Positions 38,779-47,518 of a stretch of 64,000 nt of DNA are shown piece by piece. The notes beneath the pieces were generated by a model. It saw nothing but the letters and a program-made list of their open reading frames with translations. It made no database searches and was not told the DNA's origin. How positions within the stretch are numbered: the stretch's first letter is position 1; each line of letters starts with the position of its first letter. The position numbers were made by a program, and so were the translations under genes. The DNA lies in NCBI GenBank assembly GCA_041391365.1, contig JAWKOC010000001.1:186001-250000 (forward strand), written 5' to 3'. The stretch comes from JAGRAX01 sp041391365 (lineage in GTDB: Bacteria; Bdellovibrionota_G; JALEGL01; JAGRMV01).

Positions 38779-38855
38779 CGGGGCGTGGCGCAGCCTGGTA
38801 GCGCACTTGCATGGGGTGCAAGGGGTCGGAAGTTCAAATCTTCTCGCCCCGACCA
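38779..38855 (+). tRNA. tRNA-Pro (GGG)
   Basis: Complete cloverleaf: acceptor CGGGGCG/CGCCCCG, D stem GCGC/GCGC, anticodon stem CTTGC/GCAAG with loop ATGGGGT (anticodon GGG), T stem GGAAG/CTTCT with TTCAAAT, discriminator A and encoded CCA. The unusual C1-G72 first pair fits proline tRNAs. Confidence 0.97.
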
Positions 38856-38900
38856 TTTACTCACACATTCACATTCCATTGGAAAGAAGAGAACAATCAA

Positions 38901-39911
38901 ATGTCGCACAAAATTTGTTTATTGCCAGGGGACGGAATTGGTCCCGAAGTTGTCCAAGCTGCTTGCGAAGTGATTGATGCGGCGGGAGTCAAGATCGACT
39001 GGATTGAGGTCGATGCGGGTGGGGCTTGTGCCGAAAAGACGGGCGAAATTCTTCCACAAAAAACCATTGATGCCATTTCTGATGTGAGAATTGCTCTGAA
39101 GGGCCCCATCACTACGCCTGTGGGCAAGGGTTTTCGAAGCGTGAATGTTTCGCTGCGAAAGCTTTTTGGGTTGTATGCAGCGGTTCGACCGGTATTTTCT
39201 CTCAAAGGGATTCATACCCGATACGACGATGTCGATTTGGTTGTGATTCGTGAAAACACAGAAGTACTCTATTCAGGCATTGAACACGAAGTGGTCCCAG
39301 GTGTGGTCGAAAGTTTGAAAGTGGCCACCGAAAAAGCTTGTTCTCGCATTGCTGATTTTGCGTTCGACTACTCCCTGAAAAACAACCGCAAGAAGGTTAC
39401 GGCGTTTCACAAAGCCAACATTTTGAAACTTTCTGATGGATTGTTTGTGGATTGTGCACGCAAGATGCACGATCAAAAGTATGCGGGCAAGGTGGAGTTC
39501 AATGATTTGATCATCGACAATGGATGCATGCAAATCGTAAAAGACCCCGCGCAGTTCGATGTTCTTCTGCTCGAAAACCTATATGGAGACGTGGTCAGTG
39601 ATTTGTGCGCTGGCTTGGTGGGGGGGCTAGGCGTTGTGTCTGGAGCGAACTATGGACCGGACTGTGCCATTTTTGAAGCTGTTCATGGAAGTGCTCCTGA
39701 CATCGCGGGCAAAGGTGTAGCCAATCCTTTGGCGTGTTTGATGAGTGGAATTTCGATGTTGGAGTACATCGGTGAAAATTCGGCTGCTCAAAATATCACC
39801 AAGGCCTACAAAGCCGTGTTGGAAGACGGAAATCCAGAGCACCTAACCCGAGATGTGGGCGGAAAAGCCAACACCAAAGAGTTTGTCGCTTCGATCATTT
39901 CTCATTTGTAA
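38901..39911 (+). CDS. NAD-type isocitrate dehydrogenase family enzyme
   Basis: 336 residues from MSHKICLLPGDGIGPEVVQA. Isocitrate/isopropylmalate dehydrogenase motifs seen: GPITTPVGKGFRSVNVSLRK (the S-x-N-x-x-LR substrate segment of isocitrate enzymes), VVIRENTEVLYSGIEHE, DNGCMQIVKDPAQFDVLL, NLYGDVVSDLCAGLVGGLGV and EAVHGSAPDIAGKGVANP. Length and the S-x-N-x-x-LR core point to a short NAD-dependent isocitrate dehydrogenase; homoisocitrate or isopropylmalate activity is less likely. It acts in the TCA cycle. The start is 45 bases after tRNA-Pro. Confidence 0.88.
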   Translation: MSHKICLLPGDGIGPEVVQAACEVIDAAGVKIDWIEVDAGGACAEKTGEILPQKTIDAISDVRIALKGPITTPVGKGFRSVNVSLRKLFGLYAAVRPVFSLKGIHTRYDDVDLVVIRENTEVLYSGIEHEVVPGVVESLKVATEKACSRIADFAFDYSLKNNRKKVTAFHKANILKLSDGLFVDCARKMHDQKYAGKVEFNDLIIDNGCMQIVKDPAQFDVLLLENLYGDVVSDLCAGLVGGLGVVSGANYGPDCAIFEAVHGSAPDIAGKGVANPLACLMSGISMLEYIGENSAAQNITKAYKAVLEDGNPEHLTRDVGGKANTKEFVASIISHL

Positions 39912-39943
39912 AAAAGCCCCAGAGCTTTGAAAGACTCTGAGGC
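39910..39943 (-). terminator. Rho-independent terminator between convergent genes
   Basis: On the minus strand the stem GCCTCAGAG/CTCTGGGGC (9 pairs, one G-T) has a 10-base loop and is followed by TTTTTT. It ends transcription of the minus-strand gene at 39985. In the plus direction the wobble becomes a C-A mismatch and the T run comes later, so it is weaker for isocitrate dehydrogenase. Confidence 0.85.
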
Positions 39944-39984
39944 TGCTAGCTGTTTTTGTTGGACAGCACGTTTTTTTAACGTGA

Positions 39985-40881
39985 CTATTCTTCGGCTTCT
40001 TCCTCAATAACCGTTTCTACAATTGCATTGATTTCTTTTCGCAGAGACTCATCTTGTTGGATTTTTTCCATGGATGAGATCATCGCCACCAACTCAACAA
40101 GTTCGTTTGACACTTTATTTTTTATGGCGGGTGCGTGTGCAAAGTATCGATCTTGATTTTCTTTGTGGGCGATGGCTTCTAAAGTTATTTTTACAATCTT
40201 AGCCTCAATGCTTTCGTCAGAGTATCTTGCAGTCCAAGATCTTGTTGAAACATCGTAGGAGTCGGTAAACTCCAGATAATCAATGGCTTGCACAAGGTCA
40301 TATTGCATTGGATAGGTATTTTGTTCAAACATGTAGACACCGTTACGACTGCCTGTCAAATTGGTACCCATCCCATCAGAGGCGATCTGAATAAACACAT
40401 GTTCCGGCATGACACCCGTTCGATCCCAATAGACGGTTGGTCGATGTGGATACATTGAGCCTCTTTCGACCAATACCAATTTGCGTTTCTCAAGTTCTTT
40501 TAGAGCATCAAGCGCTTTTGTCGCAAGGGAGTTGGGCAGCGTAGATTCGCTAAGTGTCTTTTTGTATTGAATGCACCGCGCGTACATCAATTGATCGCTA
40601 GAAGACAACCCTTGTTTTTTTTCTCTTTTGGCAAACAAGGGTGGGCAGATCTCTGCAATAAAATAAGTGGCTTCTTTGAGCTCATCTGCGGTCCACAGAT
40701 TCAATTCCTTTTTTAAGTACAGTTTTAATGATTCTAACGATTCTGGTTGCGGACTTCTGTACACTGAGGAGAGTTTATACTCTACCCACACGCGGTCTTC
40801 TTTTACGTCGGCCACGCAGACGCTTGACTGAGTCACCATCGCGATGACCATAAGTGAGAACAATGAAAATCTTTGCAACAT
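39985..40881 (-). CDS. Exported protein of unknown function
   Basis: 298 residues with a signal peptide (LFSLMVIAMVTQSSVCVA, mature from DVKEDRVWVEY). No family recognised. A middle segment RPTVYWDRTGVMPEHVFIQI may be beta; the C-terminal third is helical, ends in acidic residues (EEEAEE) and has three cysteines in total after the signal. It stands alone between two terminators with its own promoter, so it is a separate transcription unit. Confidence 0.75.
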   Translation of the reverse strand: MLQRFSLFSLMVIAMVTQSSVCVADVKEDRVWVEYKLSSVYRSPQPESLESLKLYLKKELNLWTADELKEATYFIAEICPPLFAKREKKQGLSSSDQLMYARCIQYKKTLSESTLPNSLATKALDALKELEKRKLVLVERGSMYPHRPTVYWDRTGVMPEHVFIQIASDGMGTNLTGSRNGVYMFEQNTYPMQYDLVQAIDYLEFTDSYDVSTRSWTARYSDESIEAKIVKITLEAIAHKENQDRYFAHAPAIKNKVSNELVELVAMISSMEKIQQDESLRKEINAIVETVIEEEAEE

Positions 40882-40913
40882 AGGTTTTTCCCCTTTGGAT
40901 ATTGATCTCCGTT

Positions 40914-40940
40914 AGTATAAGATTTAATATAATGCGTCAA
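40914..40940 (-). promoter_or_regulatory. Candidate sigma-70-like promoter
   Basis: On the minus strand TTGACG (40940-40935) and TATACT (40919-40914) each match consensus at 5/6, but the spacer is only 15 bases. It lies 33 bases before the ATG at 40881. The remaining bases up to the HU terminator (40941-41112) contain no open frame or RNA gene that I can support. Confidence 0.4.
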
Positions 40941-41112
40941 GTCATAAAAATAGGACATTTCAAAAAAGCTTCGGAGCCGTGGAGCTCTAGGTTTTTTTCT
41001 CTACCGTGGGGTATCCTGGAAAAAATATGGGAGGTGGATGCATAGAGGGCAAATACATCCTGGTTCTGCAGAACACAGATGTACTGTGTCCTTCAAGATC
41101 AATGACGTTCAC

Positions 41113-41150
41113 AAAAAAAAAGCCTTTGGAGACCTTCTCCAAAGGCTTTT
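41113..41150 (-). terminator. Strong bidirectional rho-independent terminator after HU
   Basis: A perfect 12-bp stem (AGCCTTTGGAGA at 41121-41132 with TCTCCAAAGGCT at 41136-41147) and a three-base loop. A run of eight A before it gives U8 on the minus strand. It lies 25 bases after the HU stop. T4-5 on the other side allow some function in the plus direction too. Confidence 0.92.
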
Positions 41151-41174
41151 TGTAAGTTTTTGACAAAGGATGAT

Positions 41175-41456
41175 TTATTTCAAAATGCCTTTGAACTCAG
41201 GTGAAGGTCGGAATCCAACGGTTTTGCTTGCTGGAATGTTGATGACCGCACCGGTTTGTGGGTTGCGACCTTTGCGAGCTTTTCTGGTTCTCATCGTCCA
41301 GGTACCAAAACCAGGATACGTAAATCGCTTGTCTTTTTTGATGCCTTTGGAAAGGTTTGTGAAAATCGCATCTGCAACTTCATTCACAGCAGCTTTGGAA
41401 AGCTCTCGATGTTTTACGGTTGCGGTTACTTTTTCAATCAATTCTGCTTTGGTCAT
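41175..41456 (-). CDS. HU/IHF-family DNA-binding protein
   Basis: 93 residues from MTKAELIEKVTATVKHRELS. The conserved beta-arm core is FTYPGFGTWTMRTRKARKGR, then NPQTGAVINIPASKTVGFRP, and the end is SPEFKGILK. It bends DNA non-specifically and compacts the nucleoid. HU is favoured over IHF by its similarity to HupA/B tails. AAAGGGAGAAAC before ATG 41456 rules out the longer frame to 41522. It ends in a very strong terminator. Confidence 0.93.
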   Translation of the reverse strand: MTKAELIEKVTATVKHRELSKAAVNEVADAIFTNLSKGIKKDKRFTYPGFGTWTMRTRKARKGRNPQTGAVINIPASKTVGFRPSPEFKGILK

Positions 41457-41655
41457 GCTAAGGTTTCTCCCTTTTTGGTTAAGGTTTTTGCCAGTCAAAA
41501 GCTTCTTTGCTTCCAACATCAATGTTTATGACTCGAACGGTAACAATCAAAAAAATGAAAGTCAACAAAAATGCACCTGAGAAGCAGGCTCCAAGCGGAG
41601 ATCAGAAGCTTTGTCAGCTTAGCCGCAATCTGATAAGGTTTTGGCCCTTCTTCTT

Positions 41656-43938
41656 TTACAATCCAAATGCAGAGATGTCTTGCGGACCATGGTTTTTGGT
41701 GAGCAAGTGATAAAAATAATAGTTCCGAAAAATGAGTTTGATGTAACTTCGGGTTTCCTGGTACGGAATCAGTTCAATGAAACTTTCCATAGGAAGATCA
41801 CCCCATCGTGTGATCCATGTATTGATGCGCTCAGGTCCAGCATTGTAGGCAGCAAGCGCGTAGGGAACTTTTCCCCCATAGGCTTTGATCATGTCTGAGA
41901 AATATTTTGTCCCCAATTCGATGTTGGTTTGAGGAACAAACAAACTTTCAGAAGACATATTGGGAAAATGAATTTTTTGGGCGACATCTTGGGCGGTTTC
42001 ATCGATCAATTGCATCAGCCCCTTGGCATCAGCTCGTGAAATGGCTTGCGCTTCGAATGCACTTTCTTGTTTGATGAGGGACATCACCAGGAAAGGATCC
42101 AATGCATTTTTTTTGGCTTCTTGCTCGATGTTGTGAATGTAATGAACCGGAAAAAACATTTCTACTAAGGTCTTTTCGAGACCATGTTCCTCAAACCTTT
42201 TGTCAATAAGGTCCAAGGCGTTGGGGATGGAAATGGAATGTTTTTTGGCCAGGTGCTGGAATTGTGTGTATTCGAAGATTTCTTCCTCCCGAAGAAGAGC
42301 CCTGTAGTTCAAAAATAGACTGTGCGCCAGGGTGGGTAGACCCACTTCGAAATATCTTCGAATTGATGTCATGATCTCATGCTCAGGATTGGGTTTGAGC
42401 TTGGGGCCTTTGCGTTCCAGATCCACTTTGTGGCCCTGTATTTTTTGAGAAGACAAGAGCGTATAAAAGGTCAATGGATACTGATCCATGATTTCTCTAT
42501 GATATTTTCCCGAAGTTGAGGAGTCTTTTTTCTCCTCAAAAATTTTCGCCATCCAGTAGGCTGCTTGGGCTTTGGTATGAGGACTTTCCGAGATGTCATG
42601 ATCTTTGGTCAACCAAAACAAACCTTTTTGAGGATCATGATGCAGCCAATAGAGCCAACCGATTTTGAATCGAGAACGGTCGTCGATGGGCACCATCGTG
42701 AAGTGGTCGAGATATTTTTTGTGGTGGAAAATGGCTCGTTCCCAATTTTGTTGATCTTCGTAGAGTTGAGCCAAAATGCCGTGGCTTTTTTGAGAGACCT
42801 TGGAATTTGGGTAAAGAGCTGTGATGTTGAGCAGAAGATGATGGGCTTCTGAGTTGATGTTCTGATTCCAAAAATAGCGTGCAATCTCGTACAAATCCTC
42901 GTCCGACAAACGAAGCAATTCTTTGTAGTGGCCAGAGGAGAGACCCTGCACGCGTGCGATGTCTCGTGCGAGGGCTTTGATTTTGGAAAGAAGGGTAGAA
43001 TGGTAGGCCTCAAATTTTTTGTTGATGGCTCCACTGACCAGTGCGGAGAGAGCAGAAATGAATTTGTTTTGTTTGCGTAGTCGATCCGCAGAATCCACCA
43101 GAGTTTCAAACGCCTTGTCTTTGGCCTCCACCAAGGGGGTCTCTTTGTCCGAACGAGGAAATGTCAATTGGGCCACTCGTTCTACATGATCCAAAAAATG
43201 GCTTTCTGATCCATAATATTTGAGTGTGATGTCCATCATGGCTTGGGTTTTTTGGGTTTGTCGAGTCGACTGATAATAACGCAGAGCTTGGGTCAAAAGC
43301 TCTTTGCGATTGAAATCCGAAAGTCTTTTTTGGTCCGCCAATTCGAGAACCGACAAGAAGTCAGGTTCTTTGTTTTCCAGCAGCAGCTGATACGGCAAAC
43401 AAAACTGTGATCGAACATCCACATCGTTTTTGTTCACAATGGGAAAAAACATTTGGGTCTGTTTCATGGTTTCAACCAGTGTGATGGCTGCACTGCAATG
43501 CTTTATGTGATTCGGGTTTGATTGATCTTTGGCCAGTTCCAAATGAACTTGGGTCAGGTAATACTGTGCCAACACCTGCAAAGGATCTGAAGGTTCAATG
43601 GCGGAAAAAAGTTCTATGGCTCGTGTAGGTTGCTTCTGTGTCCACAGGAGATAGCCCTTGATGAACTGCAGCGGAGCAAGATTGTTTTTGGACGATTTCT
43701 CTTTGAGCATACGACTGACTTCTTGATCCAGTTCCTGAGTGACGTGCTGCGGATAAAGCCCTTGGGAGATTCCTTCCAGATCCGTCGTTAAGATTCGCAT
43801 CCCTCTCAAATCTGCGTTAAAATAAGATTCTGCGTTCAAATTCTGCGCAGTGGAGAACAAGAAAACGTTGCACAACAAGGCGATGCGCCATATTGTGCAT
43901 TTACGTAGGGAGAATGTACATCCATGAATAAACAACAT
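41656..43938 (-). CDS. Soluble lytic murein transglycosylase (Slt70 type)
   Basis: 760 residues with a signal peptide (WRIALLCNVFLFSTAQNLNA), a long alpha-helical superhelix of TPR-like repeats, and a C-terminal lysozyme-like GH23 domain: LVMSLIKQESAFEAQAISRA (catalytic Glu in QES), DAKGLMQLIDETAQDVA, NIELGTKYFSDMI, YALAAYNAGPERINTW. It cleaves peptidoglycan glycan strands with 1,6-anhydro product. Its start overlaps the divergent AMIN gene start by 15 bases, so promoters lie inside each other's coding ends or a later start is used. Confidence 0.9.
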   Translation of the reverse strand: MLFIHGCTFSLRKCTIWRIALLCNVFLFSTAQNLNAESYFNADLRGMRILTTDLEGISQGLYPQHVTQELDQEVSRMLKEKSSKNNLAPLQFIKGYLLWTQKQPTRAIELFSAIEPSDPLQVLAQYYLTQVHLELAKDQSNPNHIKHCSAAITLVETMKQTQMFFPIVNKNDVDVRSQFCLPYQLLLENKEPDFLSVLELADQKRLSDFNRKELLTQALRYYQSTRQTQKTQAMMDITLKYYGSESHFLDHVERVAQLTFPRSDKETPLVEAKDKAFETLVDSADRLRKQNKFISALSALVSGAINKKFEAYHSTLLSKIKALARDIARVQGLSSGHYKELLRLSDEDLYEIARYFWNQNINSEAHHLLLNITALYPNSKVSQKSHGILAQLYEDQQNWERAIFHHKKYLDHFTMVPIDDRSRFKIGWLYWLHHDPQKGLFWLTKDHDISESPHTKAQAAYWMAKIFEEKKDSSTSGKYHREIMDQYPLTFYTLLSSQKIQGHKVDLERKGPKLKPNPEHEIMTSIRRYFEVGLPTLAHSLFLNYRALLREEEIFEYTQFQHLAKKHSISIPNALDLIDKRFEEHGLEKTLVEMFFPVHYIHNIEQEAKKNALDPFLVMSLIKQESAFEAQAISRADAKGLMQLIDETAQDVAQKIHFPNMSSESLFVPQTNIELGTKYFSDMIKAYGGKVPYALAAYNAGPERINTWITRWGDLPMESFIELIPYQETRSYIKLIFRNYYFYHLLTKNHGPQDISAFGL

Positions 43939-45225
43939 CTTCGTTATCTTTTGATTTTTGGAAATCTTATCATCATTTCGTTTGCTGGGTTCTACTTGTG
44001 GAAAAATACAAACATCAAAGAAAAAATACCATTTGTTTCTGAGTTTTTGTCAGAAGAAAAACCAACACCTCCTGCAGAGCCAGTAAAGCCAAAGTTACCA
44101 ACGACTTCGTTCAACAGTCTTGAAGTTAAAGATATGCAAGGTCAGGCCATCGTGACCCTGGGAAAAATGTCCTCGGGCAACTACCAATTGCGACGCAGTC
44201 CAGACAAAACCAAGTTTTTGGTAGAGTTCCCCAACACCGAGTTGGCCCTCGCCAACGCTTTGCAAAGCAGCCCACACCCGCTGATTCGTCAGATTCAGGC
44301 GACAGCCTCCGCATCGGGAACCTCGGTTCGTGTAGAAATTGATTTGGTACAGGCAGGGACCATCTCAGAAAAAACGCTTGGAGAATACTTGAATCTGGAA
44401 ATTTCCAAAGAAGCTGTGGTGACCAAAGTCCAGCCTACCGCCCCGGCTCCCAAATCTCAATCGACAAGTCGCTCTTCGGTGACCAAACCTGCACCCAAAA
44501 CCGCAAGCAAGCCGGCTCCTAAACCAGTGGTCAAACCTCAGCCCAAGCCAGCTCCCACACCCGCACCGAAAGAGGTAATTGTGAAAGATTCCAACACCAC
44601 GGATGAACTTTTGTCTGTGTTCAATGATGAAGGGACTTCGTCAAACCTCTCGGATTTGGGAAGTGCAGAAGGGCAAGGGTCATCATTCTCCTCCGGTTTT
44701 GAAGACATCGGAAATGCAGAGGAAACCTTGCTTTCAGGCTCGAATGATTTTGACCTACCCGTGTTGGAGGAAAGCAGCGAGCTTCCGTTGTTGGATTCGG
44801 AGAATCAGCTGTCGATGACGGACAATTTGGGATCCGACAACATTGCAGCCATACCTCGTTCGGATGGAAAATTCGACATGGACAAAATCTCCGCCAATTT
44901 GCCCTCTGTGAGCGGGTTGAACGTAGCCAATCGGGGGAACAAAACCCAGATTTCGGTCAACCGAGAGGAAAAGATCCAGTACAAGGTCTTTGCACAGCGA
45001 AATCCTGCGCGATTGGTCATCGATTTCAAAAACGCAAAGAATCAATTTCAGAAAGAATATTCAGGATTTGCAGGAACCAAAGTATCTCGGGCGACTTCTG
45101 AGGAATTTGTAGGTCCAGAAGGAACATTGATCCGATTGACCTTGTTTTTGCAGGATGCCAATCCGAAAAATTTCGCTCCTCGAAGCGAGGGGAATCGATT
45201 GATTCTCGAAGAAACCGTCAAATAG
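43924..45225 (+). CDS. AMIN-domain envelope protein
   Basis: 433 residues. One N-terminal membrane helix (LLIFGNLIIISFAGFYLW) is followed by a first AMIN-like module (about 60-155: FNSLEVKDMQGQAIVTLGKM to NLEISKEA), a Pro/Lys/Ala linker, an acidic Ser-rich region and a second AMIN module near the C-terminus (YKVFAQRNPARLVIDFKNAK to LILEETVK). AMIN domains bind peptidoglycan or septal sites and occur in PilQ and AmiC. With a lytic transglycosylase divergent from it, a role in envelope positioning is plausible. A GGGAG ribosome site precedes ATG 43924. Confidence 0.82.
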   Translation: MNKQHLRYLLIFGNLIIISFAGFYLWKNTNIKEKIPFVSEFLSEEKPTPPAEPVKPKLPTTSFNSLEVKDMQGQAIVTLGKMSSGNYQLRRSPDKTKFLVEFPNTELALANALQSSPHPLIRQIQATASASGTSVRVEIDLVQAGTISEKTLGEYLNLEISKEAVVTKVQPTAPAPKSQSTSRSSVTKPAPKTASKPAPKPVVKPQPKPAPTPAPKEVIVKDSNTTDELLSVFNDEGTSSNLSDLGSAEGQGSSFSSGFEDIGNAEETLLSGSNDFDLPVLEESSELPLLDSENQLSMTDNLGSDNIAAIPRSDGKFDMDKISANLPSVSGLNVANRGNKTQISVNREEKIQYKVFAQRNPARLVIDFKNAKNQFQKEYSGFAGTKVSRATSEEFVGPEGTLIRLTLFLQDANPKNFAPRSEGNRLILEETVK

Positions 45226-45301
45226 GAGGAACTGATTGACATTGGATCCCAATCAATCTAAAAGGCTCATTCGATCCCAACATGGGATCAATACCCAATG
45301 T

Positions 45302-45389
45302 GCCGGGGTGGCGGAACTGGTAGACGCGGCAGATTCAAAATCTGCAGTCCTTTATGGGCGTGGGGGTTCGATTCCCTCCCTCGGTACCA
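45302..45389 (+). tRNA. tRNA-Leu (CAA)
   Basis: Class II tRNA with a long variable arm. Acceptor GCCGGGG/CCTCGGT (two G-T pairs), anticodon stem GCAGA/TCTGC with loop TTCAAAA (anticodon CAA), T arm GGGGG-TTCGATT-CCCTC, discriminator A and encoded CCA. Confidence 0.95.
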
Positions 45390-45447
45390 AACTATAACTT
45401 TTTAACATAGCGAAAATCTGTATTCGTCGATTTTTCGAGATATCTGT

Positions 45448-45490
45448 GCGCACGGGAGAGAATCGAACCCCAAGGGTTTCGTCTAGACTC
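45448..45490 (-). other. tRNA T-arm-like fragment in inverted orientation
   Basis: The gap 45390-45580 has no gene. On its minus strand, within this span, GGGGTTCGATTC-CTCCC nearly repeats the T arm of the tRNA-Leu that ends at 45389, but inverted and without a matching acceptor or anticodon arm. CCAAGGG and CCCTTGG form a 7-bp stem around a GC-rich loop next to it. It may be a tRNA remnant or a chance hairpin. It is too short and too hemmed in by the next gene to be a tmRNA. Confidence 0.3.
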
Positions 45491-45580
45491 TGGTCGCCTG
45501 CGGCTCCCTTGGCAAAATAGGGGACGGTTACCTGTTCTCATCTCTAGAAATGAGTTGTTGTCCCAAGATGCTTCGGATGT

Positions 45581-46729
45581 TTAGCGTTCGAGTTCGAAGA
45601 GAAGGCGCTTTTCCTCGTCGGGTTCGAGGTTCACGAGCTTGATGTTGCTTCGATGATCGGGCATCGAGACTACGATTCTCAAGGGTTTGTCGGCTTTGAC
45701 TTTGATTTTTGGGGTAGGTGTCTTGGCAGGCATTTCGGTTCCGTTGATGGTGACCGTGGCTCCCGAAGGTCGGCTATCAATCATGAGATAGGCCACCTCT
45801 CCAGTGATTTCCGGCACAGGTTGGGCGGTTTTTGCGTCGGGCTTTCGGCGGATGAGTTCTAACACCTCCGATCGCTCGATATCTCTTTTGACTTCTTCTT
45901 GAAATCGCTTTTCTTCCATAGAAGATCGAACATATCCAATGACCAATCCAATGATCACAAACATCAAAATGAAAATACCGACCGTGGAATAGAGTCCTTT
46001 TGGACTTTCCAAAAACTCCGTATCAATGATCGGAGCTTTTTTCTTTTTGCTTTTGTTTTCGAAGCCAATGGCTTGCATTTTTGGATTGGTGCCACCTCGG
46101 GCTTTGACCAAACTTGGATCTGCTGGATTGTACAGTAGCTCAAGAGGCTCCTCTCCGCGTTTCATGCTGGCAAGTACACGTTTGACCCTGGAATCCTCAT
46201 CAATGTGGTCTTGTGGTACATGAGCAAAATCAAAAAGTTTTTCCTTGGCCAAGGACTCTTCAGGTTTGTGAACATTCCACTGGAAGCTCGCTTGTTGATC
46301 GATGGAATATAGTTTGTCTTCGTGGAAGAAAATTTGAGTTTCTTTGTAGATGATGTCGGACTGTTCAATCTCTGAAAGAACCTGCTCGGAAAAATAAATT
46401 TCTCCGGCTTTGATGAAATCAAACGTAGACGACAAATCCTCTTGCTTGTGGTTCGACAAGGGGTTGGTTGCCAAAGAAAGAGCTCGTTTGGAAATCAAAA
46501 ATTTGTAGTTTTGTTTGGATCCTCCTCCAAACAAATATTGAAATTGGAGGCAGGTTGCGCATGCCAAATACCCATGGCCAAACAGAGCCAAGATTTCGCC
46601 GCGGTTTCGAAAATAGATCCCCGAATGGTGTTCGACCAGTTTGCAAAAGCTGTCTATTTTCGAGGGATCCATTTGCGTGTAGGCAAAGAAAACCTCTTTC
46701 GAGTCCAATGATTTTAATACTTTATCCAT
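45581..46729 (-). CDS. Membrane protein with degenerate cyclase-like and PEGA domains
   Basis: 382 residues. The first 150 (with GIYFRNRGEILALFGHGYLA) resemble the fold pattern of class III nucleotide cyclases but lack the metal-binding Asp pair, so it would be inactive. A helix follows at about 245-268 (LYSTVGIFILMFVIIGLVIG), then a charged stretch and a C-terminal PEGA module (VAYLMIDSRPSGATVTINGT to the end). It shares the PEGA ending with the kinase at the window start. A signalling or scaffold role at the inner membrane is inferred. It is divergent from the yfgM-like gene. Confidence 0.75.
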   Translation of the reverse strand: MDKVLKSLDSKEVFFAYTQMDPSKIDSFCKLVEHHSGIYFRNRGEILALFGHGYLACATCLQFQYLFGGGSKQNYKFLISKRALSLATNPLSNHKQEDLSSTFDFIKAGEIYFSEQVLSEIEQSDIIYKETQIFFHEDKLYSIDQQASFQWNVHKPEESLAKEKLFDFAHVPQDHIDEDSRVKRVLASMKRGEEPLELLYNPADPSLVKARGGTNPKMQAIGFENKSKKKKAPIIDTEFLESPKGLYSTVGIFILMFVIIGLVIGYVRSSMEEKRFQEEVKRDIERSEVLELIRRKPDAKTAQPVPEITGEVAYLMIDSRPSGATVTINGTEMPAKTPTPKIKVKADKPLRIVVSMPDHRSNIKLVNLEPDEEKRLLFELER

Positions 46730-46801
46730 ATCGATTTTTTTTGCTTCAGCAACTCTACCAGGAGTTGCTCAAAATCAAAGCTTCTGTTAGCTTCGCCCCC
46801 T

Positions 46802-47518
46802 ATGTCAAGTGAACGATCAGGATTGGACCTTAAAAAACCCGATGAATTTGTAAGCCTTGTGGAAACCCTCTATACCAAAGGGGTACGACACAAACGGCCA
46901 TTTGTTCTTAGTATTGTAGCAGTCTTTGCGATAATTTTCATCGCTTTTGGATACCTTTATTGGAAGTCGTCCATCGATCGCAAAGCGGCGGTTGATTTTG
47001 CCACGTTGACCGAAAAAGTCCCTGGAGCCAGCTTTGATTCCTTTTCCATGGGCGAGGATGAGAAAAAGGCATGGGATGCCCAGGTCATCATTGCAGATTC
47101 CAAGTCTTTTTTGGAAAAGCACGGGCAAAGCTCCATGGCTCCTGTAGCCCATTTGTATCTGGCCAAAGCCTATGTCAAAGCCAATCAGTTGGATCTAGCG
47201 GCCCAGGAGTTTGCCTCAGCGGCCAAAGGTCTACGTGGAAATGATCAAACCCTGGCCAAAGAGGGTCTTGGAATTGTCAAAATGAGTCAAAATGATTTCA
47301 AAGGGGCTGCTGAAGTATTTCAATCACTGGTAGCTTTGAAGGAAAACCCCAATGCAGATGTTCATCAGTGGAATTTGGGATTGTGTTTCGAAGGAATGGG
47401 AGAGGTCAAAAAAGCCCAAGAAGCTTTTGCTTTGTTTGAGACCAAATATTCAAATTCTACTTACGCAGAAAAAGCAAAGTATCGCCTTTTCGCCATACAA
47501 CATGCTTCGAATGTCTAA
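46802..47518 (+). CDS. YfgM-like TPR membrane protein
   Basis: 238 residues: cytoplasmic N-terminus, one helix (RPFVLSIVAVFAIIFIAFGY) and a periplasmic TPR domain with repeats around PVAHLYLAKAYVKANQLDLA, AKEGLGIVKMSQNDFKGAAE and HQWNLGLCFEGMGEVKKAQE. The domain plan and the position before a BamB-like gene match YfgM, an ancillary Sec translocon and periplasmic chaperone factor. The stop overlaps the next start. Confidence 0.82.
   Translation: MSSERSGLDLKKPDEFVSLVETLYTKGVRHKRPFVLSIVAVFAIIFIAFGYLYWKSSIDRKAAVDFATLTEKVPGASFDSFSMGEDEKKAWDAQVIIADSKSFLEKHGQSSMAPVAHLYLAKAYVKANQLDLAAQEFASAAKGLRGNDQTLAKEGLGIVKMSQNDFKGAAEVFQSLVALKENPNADVHQWNLGLCFEGMGEVKKAQEAFALFETKYSNSTYAEKAKYRLFAIQHASNV

Noticed and set aside
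38670..38909. 79-codon minus-strand frame reading WSGREDLNFRPLAPHAS
   Set aside because: This is the familiar false frame opposite a tRNA gene (tRNA-Pro).
45390..45580. tmRNA (ssrA) on the minus strand, suggested by the T-arm-like piece
   Set aside because: There is no room for a 350-base RNA before the gene at 45581, no tag-peptide frame and no matching acceptor 5' end.
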